Shown here piece after piece: positions 13,691 through 24,874 of a DNA stretch of 64,000 nt. Source of the DNA: Akebia trifoliata (taxonomy: Eukaryota; Streptophyta; Magnoliopsida; Ranunculales; Lardizabalaceae). The DNA lies in NCBI GenBank assembly GCA_017979445.1, contig CM030714.1, forward strand, positions 8,563,049 through 8,627,048, in the 5' to 3' direction. Positions within the stretch are counted from its first letter, which is position 1, and each line of letters starts with the position of its first letter. The translations under genes and the position numbers were made by a program. The notes under the pieces were generated by a model. The model ran no database searches, was not told the origin of the DNA, and was given only the letters and a program-made list of their open reading frames with translations.

Positions 13691-15027
13691 ATGATTTAGA
13701 CAAACAACGAAATATTATTATTGCTTGTATAACATTACACAATTTTATTTAAAAATATGTCATTGTCAATAAAGAATTTGCCTGATTCAAGGAAGAACAA
13801 CCCATGGGAGAAGAAGGTAGTAATCGTCAAAAGAATTTGATTCCCTCATCAATAAGTCGTTGGAGTCAGCAAAGAAGGAAAATACTGAGATATTCAATAA
13901 TCGATGTCATTTAACTGATAATCATTGACACATTTTCACACTATTTTGTCTATTATAGTTTTTATTGCTTTGTATTAATGTATGTGTTGAAACAATTCTA
14001 ATTTTGTTTAAATGTAACCAAGATTTCATGTATATTTATAATTTTTTTTGTATATGATGAATAACATTAATGACAAATTATACATATCCATCACGTTGTT
14101 CTTGTGGTCAAGTGATGACATTAGTAACAATTCAACTGAAGGAAAATTATAGGAGATTATTTTATAGGTGTCTATCTTGATAGGTAATATCATTGATATT
14201 AATGTTGGGTGTCTATGATAAACAATTAGATTGATATTATTAATTCATTTGTTCTTTTACTTTATAGAGACACGCAAGATTTTTTGAGTAGGCAAATGAA
14301 GTTGACATTATGAATTATAATGTCATTCAAGGTAAAATAGTAGAGTCAAAGTAAAAGAAGAATGACAAATACATCTTATACGCATTTGTGGAATACATAT
14401 TTTTCATGTTTTTATTATTTCAATTCTAATTATGATAATAGATATGGTTATTATGTTTAAATGATGGTAGAATACAATTATATTGTATGAGATGTTATGT
14501 GGATATGTTATGTGTATTATGCAGGTATTTTATCTATCAAGTAAATTTTTGTAAATCCATTTTTAATAGTAATGCTACCGAAATTTTGGTAGAATTATAA
14601 TATTCATAAATGTATCTAAATTAACATAATTATTTTTATAATGTTTTAATATCTTTATATATATATATATATATATATATAATTATATATTTATTATGGT
14701 CATTTTGTTTAATCTAGTGCATTTTGGGTGCATTAAAGGCATTCTGGTCATTTTACCAGAATACGATAAAATCCAGTAGTTGTATCAAACAACAATTATT
14801 AGATTCTAGTAATAGTATAGTACTTTTACAGGACTTTATCAAACAAACTTTTCAGTGTTCCAACTTTTAATAGTTATTTCCAGTCGTAGAATCTGACTAC
14901 AAAAGCTGACAACGTTATCAAAGAGACCCTTTTAGTCCAACTCATAAGCTTGACTCAACTATGAATGTCCACTGAATCAAGTTGAAAACTTGTGATTTTA
15001 TTAGGATGATTCAAATAATGTTTTGGT

Positions 15028-16413
15028 GACTTGAAACTGGTCCAGTCAACTTGAATAAATTGGATTTTGAGGTGACCTAACCTCAAAACTCAATGGAACC
15101 AATTCAATGGTCAACTCATCCGAGCCAGCTCGAGAATGAACTCGAGTTTGAATCCCCACTTCCAAAGCCCATGATCATTCTTAAAACAAAGATTCATGCA
15201 TTGTCATTGAGCACTCTGATCTATCCTTCCTCATCTTCATCCCATCAATTTCAACCTCTTGAAAAAAACCCTTGATCTTTCAACCAAAAAAATCCTACCT
15301 CTTTGAAAGAGATGCATCTTTAAGTTGAAGAAGAGAGTACAAAGTTTTATCCTAGAGGAAGATGACTTTGTTTTGATAGAAAAAGGTATTTAATACTAGA
15401 GAACGAAGATGAAGGCATTTTAGGTCATCCTCTGTTAATCTCAATTTAGACTGAGGTCAAGGGGTATGGGGATCTCAAATACTAGTAAAAACATGGACCT
15501 GGAGTGGTATGTCAAAATCAACATTATAAATTTAGTGAGCTTCTATTGCCACACCAACTTTTGCTAATGCCACACTAATTCATATGCAAATCACTAAAGA
15601 ATTAGTACTCAACTATATATATATATTTTTTATGACGGGGTTCCAGACCTGAGGCCCAACTAGTAGGGACAAGGCAACTAACCTCTTAAAGCATCATATC
15701 TCGCTCAAATCCCTTGGGTATATGCAATACCCCACAAATCACACAGACCAGATTAGCAAGGATAAATCCTTGTGGGTGGCCAACAAGAGGGCTTGAACTC
15801 AAGACCGCTCTATTTTTTTAAGGGATCATGCCTTCGGGGTGGCATTAAAAAAAGTTGGTGTGGCAATAGAAGTTCTCTAAATTTATATGGTTGATTTTGA
15901 CATACCATTCCAAGTCCATGTTTCCGTGAGTATTTGAGATCCCCCATAACCCTTGACTTCAGTCTAAATTGAGATTAATAGAATGTGACTTAAAATGCCC
16001 TCATCTTCATCCTCTAGCTAAATAACCTTGATTTTTTTCCCAAAACAAAGTCATCTTCCTTGGGGTAAAACTTTGTACCCTCTTCTTCAACCTAAAGATC
16101 CATCTCCTTCAACAAGATAGGATGTTTTGGGAAAGAAAAAAAGATGATGGATTTTAATTTAGTTGAAAAATCAAGGGTTTTCTTACTGTGGTTGAAGTTG
16201 TTGGATTGAAGATGAGGTAGGATAGATTAGAGAGCTTGATGATGATGGATTTTTTTTATAGAATAATCATGGGCTTTGGAAATGGGGTTTCAAACTCGAA
16301 TTCATTCTCAGGCTGACTCGGATGAGTTTCTGAGTTGACAACTTAATATTGAGGTTGGCAATTCAAAATCAAATTTATTCGAGTTGACTTGACCGAGTTT
16401 CAAGTCTACAAGT
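15028..16413. repeat. Large inverted repeat (foldback) with arms of about 550 bp
   Basis: The left arm 15028-15571 is complementary to the right arm 15841-16413. Paired landmarks include CCAAAGCCCATGATCATTCT against GAATAATCATGGGCTTTGG, CAAAGTCATCTTCCT against AGGAAGATGACTTTG, and ATTGCCACACCAACTTTT against AAAAGTTGGTGTGGCAAT. The 269 bp spacer holds a SINE. No transposase or coding frame is seen. A transcript across it would fold into a very long hairpin. Confidence 0.85.
15613..15845 (-). mobile_element. tRNA-derived SINE (family 1) in the foldback loop
   Basis: Read on the minus strand it has a B-box-like GAGTTCAAGCCC, then TTTGTGGGGTATTGCAT, TAAGAGGTTAGTTGCC and CCCCGTCA. The same landmarks in the same order occur at 48500-48752 and partly at 59975-60140. 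Confidence 0.6.
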
Positions 16414-17566
16414 TTCAAAATATTCTAGAAAATACAGCCGAGATTTAAGCTCACTGCATTTATAACCCACATGATGAGGAGTCAGGTTCATTATATTGTA
16501 CCTAACCATTTCTATTCAATTCTTTCCATCTCTCTAAAATGTACTCTCTCAAACTTTTTTTTTATTGGCATATATATCCCTCAACCTTCCAAAAATGAAA
16601 ATGCACTGACTTTCTCTCTCTCTCTTTTTATTTTTATTTTTAAATTTCTCAAGCATAACTTCTAATCGATAAGTAGGTTTAGGATAAAAACAATGTTACA
16701 CTTTATGATCAATTTTAATGTTCAACTCTTTTATGTTTTTGATATTCATGTGAGAATTTATTGTTTCAATTGATAAATTCATGTGGGTATGTTCTGGTAT
16801 CTGATTTGGAGTCCCTTTTGTTTTTTAATCCATTTGGTTCTATAGGGTTTTCCCCTGAAGATATGTAATCACGTTTATTTTTATTTAATATACTTCACTT
16901 GTTTAGAAGGAAAAAAAAAAAAAAAAACAAAGAAGAAGAAGAAAGAAAGAAAGAATTCATGTGGGATTGTTGGGTCCAACTTTTAATAGGGTATCAACTA
17001 TTAGTAAGAATCACATAAAAACAAGTAAAGCAACACCACCTCCTCCATAGACTTACCCTTCCTCGTTTTGTGAGGTACACCATATCTTTTTCTTTAATTC
17101 ATGGTGATCTAAACAAAAAAAAATTCTTTTTTGCTAGGTAAACAAGGGGTCAGTAGTTAATGGCGGTGAAGGTGAGTTAAACGGGATTTGAACTTAGGTC
17201 CCGGGATAAACTCTTCTCAAGTCTTACCTCTTAGTTAAGTGACACATGTGATCATGATTATTATTGTTCTTTGAGGAATATTGTTATTGGTTATGTATAG
17301 ATGTGATATTCCTATTATACCATTTTCACATGCTCTTATGATTGAGTCCTTCTAAGTACGACCAACACCATCCTGTCTTCCCGTTTCTTAGAGACAAAAT
17401 ATGATTCCGCTTAAGTGAGGTTGGATGCATGGCCTAGGACTGAAGACCTTCATGTTTCATAGGTTGGGTTAGTGAGTTATTCCTGTTGAAGATCCTCTAG
17501 GCGTTTAATTTAATATTGGTGCTGTGTTCTTACTTTACTCACATAATTATACCCCCTTACAAGGTA
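16414..17566. other. Gene-free stretch before the CACTA element
   Basis: AT-rich sequence with no coding frame I can support. A run of A and GAA repeats lies at 16909-16955. On the minus strand at about 17160-17240 there is a tRNA-like piece (CTAAGTTCAAATCCCGTTTA) resembling a decayed SINE head. Confidence 0.4.
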
Positions 17567-17699
17567 CACTACAAAATTATTAGTTTTTAGCGACACTATC
17601 ATTGTGGCGGCAAAAAAATTTCCGTCGCTATAGAACTCGTCTTATACTTACCACCGCTGCTCCCCATCTACCAAATCACTTCTCCATACAACTATTCAC

Positions 17700-18060
17700 A
17701 AAATTTTTCGCGCGAATTTACCAAATCGAAACATCTCTCTCTCTCTCTGCTCTCTCTGTATCTTCTCTTCTCCTTTGCTAATGGCGGAAATTTGATAGAA
17801 GAGGTATCATCTCTCTCTCTCTCTCTGTCTCTGTATCTTCTCATTCGACTTAATCAAATGGTTTAAACAAAATGGCCGAAATTATCTCACTTTCTCTGCT
17901 CTCTGTATCTTCTCCTCTCCTTTTCAGCTACGATTCTAGGGTTTTCGGAATTAATGACGGAAATCTGCTCTTTCTAACAGGTATCTTCTTCTTCGTCTCT
18001 TTCTTTATGCATCTTCTCTTTCGATTTAATCAAATGGTTAAGACTTCAGATTGATTTGAG
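17700..18060 (+). other. CT-rich leader of the CACTA element with internal repeats
   Basis: Three diverged copies of a unit containing ATGGCGGAAATT or ATGGCCGAAATT or ATGACGGAAATC, followed by CT-rich sequence and TGTATCTTCTC. It looks like the promoter and 5' leader of the transposon gene. The best ATG (17872) opens a 60-codon hydrophobic frame without known homology. 18060-19380 holds nothing else I can identify. Confidence 0.4.
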
Positions 18061-19386
18061 ATCAAATGGCGATTTCCACTTTAGTTTGATTGAAGATCAA
18101 ATCGATCTCAATTATTCCATTTTATAGATTGATTTAAAGATCAAAATGCTTAACTCAGTTTTAGATTTGAGATCAAGTTATACCTTACACTTATCCCACC
18201 TTGGTAGATCTAAATTGTTCTTATTTTGGGTTGGTCGTAGCCCATGGTTTGAAGTTTCATTCCATTTTAGAATGTTTTGGTTGAGACATTTTGGTATCAA
18301 TTTACAAATGATTCTCTGTTCCCAAATAGAGCCTCACATAGTGAAAAAAAAATTTCAAGTCAGAGTTGTTCACTTTCTTGTAGTTATTCCACTTTGGTGA
18401 GTTTATGAAACATTTCTTTCACTGCTGAATCCTTTTAAGTTCAGTTTCACATTATTTATGAAACATTTCTTCATATAGAATGGTTGTTGGTTGTTGTAGT
18501 TTATCTTCAACCCCAAAAGCCAGATCGTCGTGTCAAGGTCTAGACCATTAGATGGTTCTCACGTGTCATGTGTTGTCTATCTCAAGAATCGTCTAACATT
18601 CTAGATCTTGAGTGACATGGTCAGCCACAACAGCAACATAATTCTCCAACTATAGTTATATACTTAGTCAATCTTCATATCTTTTCTTATGATCTGTTCT
18701 ATTATATGTTGATGGATGTATTTTCACACCATTCAACTACAACTTGGATCACTAATGTCTCAAGGACAGCGCAACAACGGAATAAATTAAATCCCCCATT
18801 GTAGTCATCCGAAAAAGGATTCTTTAACTACAGAAAAAAGAAACCGAAAAACTTTTCGTATTGATCTAATTAACTTCTAGACCATAGGAATTATGTGGAG
18901 ATACATTGACAAATGTCCTTTTTCAGTGTCTCTTCCTCTTTGTAGTATACTCTATATGAAATATTCTTGTATTATGTCCTACTTTAACACTCCAACGTTA
19001 ATCTCTAATCTAGATTGTCAATTTAAGATAGAACACTGCTATTGAATGTAAGTTCTGTTCTTAGCATGTTTTGTGTCACTTGATTTGAATTGAAGACTTG
19101 TTCTTTATGTGAGAATGCAAGAAAGAAATTTGATTTACAATTATATTATTGTTTTGGACATTATTATAAAAAATGGCCGACCCCAAATATTTGTGATAAC
19201 TCTTCGATGGTGATCATGACATCATTGACAAAATGCACGTAGCTTTAGATATGAGACAACATACAACTTGGAAGTTGTGATGTTATGAAATAACAAAAAT
19301 AAGTACAATCTTTCTCTATAGTTCATGTAGAAATTAAACACAAGTTTTAAGTAGACAAGAGTGGTGCATCATTGGATGATAAAGGC

Positions 19387-19620
<234 letters not shown>

Positions 19621-20059
19621 TCATGTAAGATATCTGTCGAAGACCTTTAAAAATCTAATTAGCTCCATTAATGAGGAGGACTCTAGAGTGTGCCATAGGA
19701 CACAATTTGGAGAGGCCGTATCAGTTGGGTCTTAAGTCTATTCTATTCCAAATTTCCACACAAAATTCTTGTGACTTACCAATTTACTTCCTTCTTCTAT
19801 TGAATTTGTTGAAGTTATTTTCACCAATTTCAATCATTAATCAATTAGTGAAAAATTTTCTACATTCAATCTGACCTGAGAGAGATGATTGTTGCCTTTT
19901 TCTTGACATCACATGACTATGGAACTCTCTATTGATAGAGCTTTGAAAGCGAGCGAGCTTGTGTCAAATTTGTACTTCAGACAAGTAACTCCACTTGCTC
20001 TTATTTACAGATTTGTTGATTGATTTACATTTTTTATGCTTCTATTTATAATAAGGAAA

Positions 20060-20230
20060 ATCCTTGGGGGACTTTGTTTTTCACTGCGTTGATGTGATAG
20101 CCATAGATGTGTTTCCTTGATATACAAGTAAAAATCATCTATGACCATGTACGCATCTCCACGTCAGAAATGTGAGAATCACAGTAAATCTTAATGTCAC
20201 CCCAGCATAACTTTTACTATAACAGTACAC
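20060..20230. mobile_element. Hairpin MITE, family B, inside the CACTA element
   Basis: Core CCATAGATGTGTTTCCTTGATA is mirrored by AAAAATCATCTATGACCATG, with outer TTAATGTCACCCCAGCATAAC. Diverged but clearly the same family as 31120-31300. Confidence 0.5.
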
Positions 20231-20917
20231 TATAACCACAAGGTATAACAGGAGAAATTCACTGGTGGTGCCAGTGTTCTTTTGGATCATAAAAAGTCAT
20301 CACTTCTTATTTGTTTGTTTGTTTGTTTCCCCTTCTGTTTTTTTCTTTGTGTGGCTGCTCACTGGAAAGGTAGCTAACCCATCCTCAATAATTAAACAAA
20401 TACTTAATTAAAAAGTATTTGGTGAGCTATTCCTCATGTGCTTTTTGTCTAATACTAATCGTGTTTTTTAGAGTGCCTAAGTTAGTCTTTTTTTCATTAT
20501 TTTTTTACCTTTTTTTCCAATCAAGACCCATACATTGCTTAGAACAAAACAATGGTCAAAAAGTCCATCATCTTTAATTAGAGATTCTGGTATTGTGGTT
20601 TGTGCTTTAACAACCATTTTTAAAACCTTCATCTAATCAACCCTTTAGGAACACCTTTTTATTTTTCATGAATACTTTTGAGTCGATCACTTTGTTTCTC
20701 CATTTTAGTATACATTTATGAATAAAACAGGATTCAGATTATGAAATGGCAGCAGGTGACTGCTGTTATGACATATGCATGCTATGGTATAGGTGGGAAA
20801 TGGGGAAGCAATTGAAGTTGGGCTTGGGTCAATCTTGTTTCATAGATCTCACCTTCTCTTTTTCCTAAATACTATCATATGGTTTCTTCCCTTTCTAACA
20901 AGGTATTATTGCAACAG

Positions 20918-21052
20918 GGCTTGGGTCAATCTTGTTTCAGAATCAGAACGATGGGACAATGCTATAGCCTGCATTGGTGAGACAACTGCTTTGGCTGCAA
21001 AAAGATATGGCTTGAAGAATATGTACTACCCCTCTAACCCTGGTCTTGAAGG
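20918..21052 (+). pseudogene. Captured exon of uroporphyrinogen-III synthase
   Basis: Between an acceptor (TTGCAACAG) and a donor (GAAGG|GTATAT) the plus strand reads AWVNLVSESERWDNAIACIG, ETTALAAKRYGLKNMYYPSN and PGLEG. This matches the C-terminal part of plant uroporphyrinogen-III synthase (HemD), the chloroplast tetrapyrrole enzyme, including the conserved ACIGETTA motif. Only one exon is recognisable. A 23 bp piece of its start (beginning GGGCTTGGGTC) also occurs about 104 bp upstream near 20813, suggesting a patchy duplication during capture. It cannot make an enzyme. Confidence 0.85.
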
Positions 21053-22400
21053 GTATATCTCTCAATCATTGAAAGTTTATTAACTGAAAATTCTACCATC
21101 TATGAATATTATTCTAGCATTTACTACACTAATTGTATGCAAAATGTACAAATGCTAATGCATCTGGACATCTAGATGTGTCACACGTACTTTCTTATGG
21201 ATTTATATTTGCTGCTAATGGGAGCATTTTCAAATACTAGATGGTACTGGTCAGGAAAGCTTACCTGTGTCCTTACCATTAATATGAAAATGAAAGTGTC
21301 CCTGTTTGCAACCGCCCTTTAATCTGGGCTTGGGACTGGCAATGTAGTGCAAAGGGGACAATACACAGGCGGAATTAATATAAATGCTAAGGGTAGAGAT
21401 AAATTGACGTGTCATGTTTGTGGGTCTCTCCATGAATGATAAGGCAGGAAGTGGTGTATATTTATGCAAGGATCTAAATTCAATTCAGAGCTTTTCTATG
21501 AAGCTGATTCATAGAATGCAACTCTGACTGTTATATCTTTTTCTTATGAATAGAAACTTGTCTATTGATGATCCTTCAACAGAGCCATGGCTTCTGTTGG
21601 TTGAAGTACGCTCGTATTTTTCTTATTACATCAATCTACATTCTTCTTGTTACAACATCTTATCTGCTATACTGAATCTATTAGTATTTAGGTTCTTAAA
21701 GTATAAATGGTCTTGCTGCCATCTTAAAAAATTTATCATTTTTAACTTGCTTTAGGCGAGTTGGTCACTTAGCACTCCTTAAACACAGCTCCATAAATTT
21801 CTCAATGGTCTGTAATTAAACAACCATCAGAATATACATTCCTTCTCACCTGCATTCATTTGTTTAGAATTTGTTGCTATATTCTTGGTATGTTTGTATC
21901 TTTTACACACCTTCTTAATGGAAATTTGTTTAAAGGCTCATTTGGATAAAATTTGTTTGGCTGATCTTTTTTTTGGAAATAAATTTTTTCAAAGGACCTG
22001 TTTAGGCTAAAAAAGTTTTCTTATAAAAATACTACACTGTTATCCATTTGATTCTCAGATTCTCGGATTCTCGCATTGCATTTTTATAGTGCTATGTAGC
22101 ATAATTATGCTTGCTCTGGCAGCACACATCCTTCCTGTTATTCTTTCTATTTCATTCAATAGATAATATCTTAAACACTACTATACTGGTTTTGTTCATT
22201 TTGGACATGCATTACCTTCATAGCAGATGCTTCTCAACTTGTTCATCATGCTTCATTTTGGACATGCATTACCTTCATAGCTCTTGAAATTCACATATTT
22301 TGTAATGAAAGACTATCATGATGATTCAACCTACACTTAGGTGAAAGTAACGGGGCAATCTCCTTCAAATTTGAACTATTGCTTTATTTACAAATGCCAG

Positions 22401-23090
22401 ATTGCTTTCACATGTCTAGTATATCCCTGCTTGGTTCTTGCTTTTATGGGTGAAGCTGCATTTCTTTCTAGACACCATGAAGATATTCAGAGAAGCTTCT
22501 ATAAAGTCATACCAGGCAAGAATTACTAAATGACCCATACAGTTTAGCCTACTATGTGCCCCAACTCTTCGTATTAATTTCATTATCTTGTTGTGTAGAA
22601 CCTGTGTTTTGGCCAGTGTTCATTGTAGCCACTTTTGCAGCCATAGTGGGAAGTCAGGCTATTATATCCACTACACTCTATGGTAAGCCAATGCTGTGCA
22701 CTGAATTGCTTCCCCCGCGTGAAGATTGTTCATACTTCAAGTAAAATATACGGGCAGATATACATCCTAGAGATCAATTGGATTCTAATGTGTCTGTGTT
22801 TGGCTGTCACGGTCGGATTGAGGGACACAAACATGATGGGCCATGCTTATGGTACAAATCAGAGTTGGTTATAAGTTGTGTGTCATTTTTTTTTTCCAGA
22901 ACCATATTTTAGTTTATTGGCTGATACTTTTGCTCTGTTGGCAGGGCTTCCCGAAGGCGGGTGGATCCCACTCACATTGTCTTTAATCTTCATGGGCATC
23001 ATGTATGTGTGGAACTACGGCACATTGAAGAAGCACCAATTTGATTTGGAGAACAAGGTTTCAATGAAGAGAATATTGGCATTAGGTCCT
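22401..23090 (+). pseudogene. Captured exons of a KUP/HAK/KT potassium transporter
   Basis: Exon 22401-22515 reads IAFTCLVYPCLVLAFMGEAA and FYKVIP. Exon 22599-22851 reads [20 protein letters not shown], then in a shifted frame [33 protein letters not shown] and [13 protein letters not shown]. Exon 22945-23090 reads LPEGGWIPLTLSLIFMGIMY and KKHQFDLENKVSMK. These are transmembrane and loop segments of plant K+ uptake permeases. The frame break near 22676-22681 looks like loss of two bases. The first intron starts with GC rather than GT. The segment normally between HAYG and EGGW (roughly 60 aa) is missing, although the flanking phases would still join in frame. N- and C-terminal parts are absent. 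Confidence 0.88.
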
Positions 23091-23451
23091 GCTAGACATG
23101 GTCGTGTTCGTGGTGTCGGCCTGTGACCAACACCTACCAAATTATTTGCATCATATTCTGAAAATTCCTCTAGCGATTCTGCTGAGGTACATAGGTTGAA
23201 GAAGAAATTAGAGTCTTTAGAGCAACAACAAATTGTGAGAGATGCTGAGGTGGAGAAACTCAAGGATCTGATCATTACTCTAATGAGAAAGGTAAATTCT
23301 CACCGATAATAGAATATGTTATGTTTTAAAATATTTTATTAATAAATAAATATTTATTTATATGACTAATTTGATTAATGTATATGAATTGTAGGTTGAT
23401 GAGCAGCACAATCGACCTGATAATGATCAGTGTCCACAACAACAACCATGA
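23085..23451 (+). pseudogene. C-terminal tail of CACTA-encoded (Ptta/En/Spm-like) protein fused to KUP frame
   Basis: From GP at 23085 the KUP frame continues as ARHGRVRGVGL, a stop at 23124-23126, then PTPTKLFASYSENSSSDS and a coiled-coil segment (VHRLKKKLESLEQQQIV, then EVEKLKDLIITLMRK). A GT-AG intron (23292-23394) follows, and a final exon VDEQHNRPDNDQCPQQQP ends at 23451. GRVRGxGxGxTPT followed by a Glu/Gln-rich coiled coil is what I recall for the C-terminus of plant Ptta/En/Spm transposon proteins. The stop replaces the Gly expected in GLGPTPT, a single-base change. Confidence 0.65.
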
Positions 23452-23988
23452 TAGATAGCTTTTGTTTTTTGAGTGACAAACATGGATTTATAAGCATTGG
23501 TTCTTAATTCAATCGACTTATTATTTTGTTGTATTTGTCTCTTAACTAATTTGATTTACTAAGTAATTGAGTTTAATTGATAGGTTGTATAAAAATAGGT
23601 ATTTAATTACAAATAATTTTAAAAGAAAATAAATTAAATAAATAAATAAATAAATCTTATTAGCGATGGCCATTACCGTCACTATAAGCATTCAAAATTG
23701 TATTTATAGCTATGGTAAAAAACTAATTAGTGACGGTTTTTAATCATCACCATAGATCTCACTCATACCTATAGCGACAGTAATACATTACTAGCGGCGG
23801 GTTCTGACCGTCACTATTGGACTCATTATATCTATAGCGACGGTAATACAATATATTAGCGGCGGTTTTTGACCGTCACTATAAGATCCACTCATAACTA
23901 TAGCAACGGTAATACAATCTATTAGCGGCGGTTTTTTGATATTAGCGGCGGTTTTTGACCCCCGCTAAAAACCTAAAATTTTGTAGTG

Positions 23989-24692
23989 AGATGTTCTTGT
24001 TGCCCATCACTTGGGCGAGTCATCTCGGTCTCGTACGAGATTTGAAATCATGTGATGTAGAACAGACTGCTCTTAAATTTTTTTTAGAGAAAATGAATCA
24101 GAAAAAGTCAATGAGAATAAAATTTTCATAGCCAAATTAACCCACCCAATCTGGTCAAGTTGACTCAAAAATGGACTAATTAAGTCAGCCTAACTTGACC
24201 AGCCTGTTTTAGGTTTATCCATAGTTAGTAAATTCATGATTAAGGCCCTGCTTGGTAAGAAGCAAATCATTTATCACTTTAAACCTACAATCTCGTCACT
24301 TGAAAAACCTACGATTTTGCACATTTATGTTTTGGTAATTAATATGAGCAGTTAGCCGGAATCGTAAATTCAACAAATTTGGCTCACGACATGGTAATTT
24401 ACCCTATTAATTTTTGTTCAATAGAAAAAAAATTATATAACCATATAACTCGGCCAAGTTTCTAGTGCAACTTGAGTCATTTTCGAGTTGATCATGACGA
24501 ATTGACTTCAAGATTTCTCTAATGACTAGGAGAGGTCGGTTACATAAGGTTTGGGGGCCGAGTTACCTCGTAATCCAATCGTAATCCAACTGAGCCGAGT
24601 CAACTTGGCCATGTTTTTAGTCGACTCAACTCAATGAGTTTTAAAACTATGAATAAGACTAGCATGAAAAATCCATCGTAATGGCTTATTAC
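23989..24692. other. WAT1 copy-2 intron-like sequence and repeat debris
   Basis: 24420-24692 aligns with intron 1 of the intact WAT1 gene (9190-9431), sharing TTGACTCG-rich motifs and the donor context. Near 24244 a GGCCCTGCTTGGTAAG end resembles the PIF-type TIR at 38045. No exon is seen. Confidence 0.45.
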
Positions 24693-24874
24693 CTCTCGAG
24701 CACATAAGCCAAGGGACCTAACACACCCAAGCCAATTAGATGACGGTAGACTACAAAGACAAATACGTTGAGTCCCTTGTCGAGAGAGATCTTGATGAGA
24801 ATGTTTGAGCCACCGAAAGCTAGCTGAACCACAACCATGGCCAAATAGCAAGCACAGCTCCTTGTGCTTCCCAT
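24693..24874 (-). pseudogene. Orphan exon 1 of a second WAT1-related gene
   Basis: 182 bases, the same length and phase as exon 1 of the intact gene, with a GT donor. The product starts MGSTRSCACYLAMVVVQLAF and ends LGPLAYVLER; about 46 of 61 residues match the intact copy. The reading frame is open, but exons 2-6 are not found downstream on the minus strand as far as the foldback at 16413. The CACTA element lies 700 bp downstream in the direction of transcription. Upstream sequence (24900-25110) is homologous to the flank of the intact gene, so it is a truncated segmental duplicate. Confidence 0.8.

Larger units (their letters stand above)
10199..14931 (+). mobile_element. Decayed autonomous-type PIF/Harbinger transposon
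   Basis: TTA duplications at 10196-10198 and 14932-14934 bound 4.7 kb. The left end GGAGCTGTTTGATAATGTT and the inverted right end GGGTCTCTTTGATAACGTT match at most positions, with two extra T bases at the right. The unfilled site is present in the neighbouring flank duplication near 9890. Inside are relics of both genes expected for this superfamily: a Myb/SANT-like protein and a DDE transposase. Each has several stops or frameshifts, so the copy is dead. An AT microsatellite lies near 14657-14682. Confidence 0.85.
9660..15025. repeat. Tandem duplication of the WAT1 upstream flank, second copy interrupted
   Basis: 9660-9976 and 9985-10198 plus 14932-15025 are copies of one sequence. Both contain ATCAACCACTACTTCTA, AAATTAATGGTTTGGG, CTTCAACTTTGTCCTATTC and GTCCAACTCATAAGCTTGAC. 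The second copy is split by the PIF/Harbinger element at 10199-14931. A diverged third copy lies upstream of the WAT1 exon-1 relic at 24900-25110. Confidence 0.8.

Noticed and set aside
22341..23126. A functional KUP potassium transporter gene
   Set aside because: It lacks N- and C-terminal regions and one internal segment, has a frameshift, and lies inside CACTA ends.
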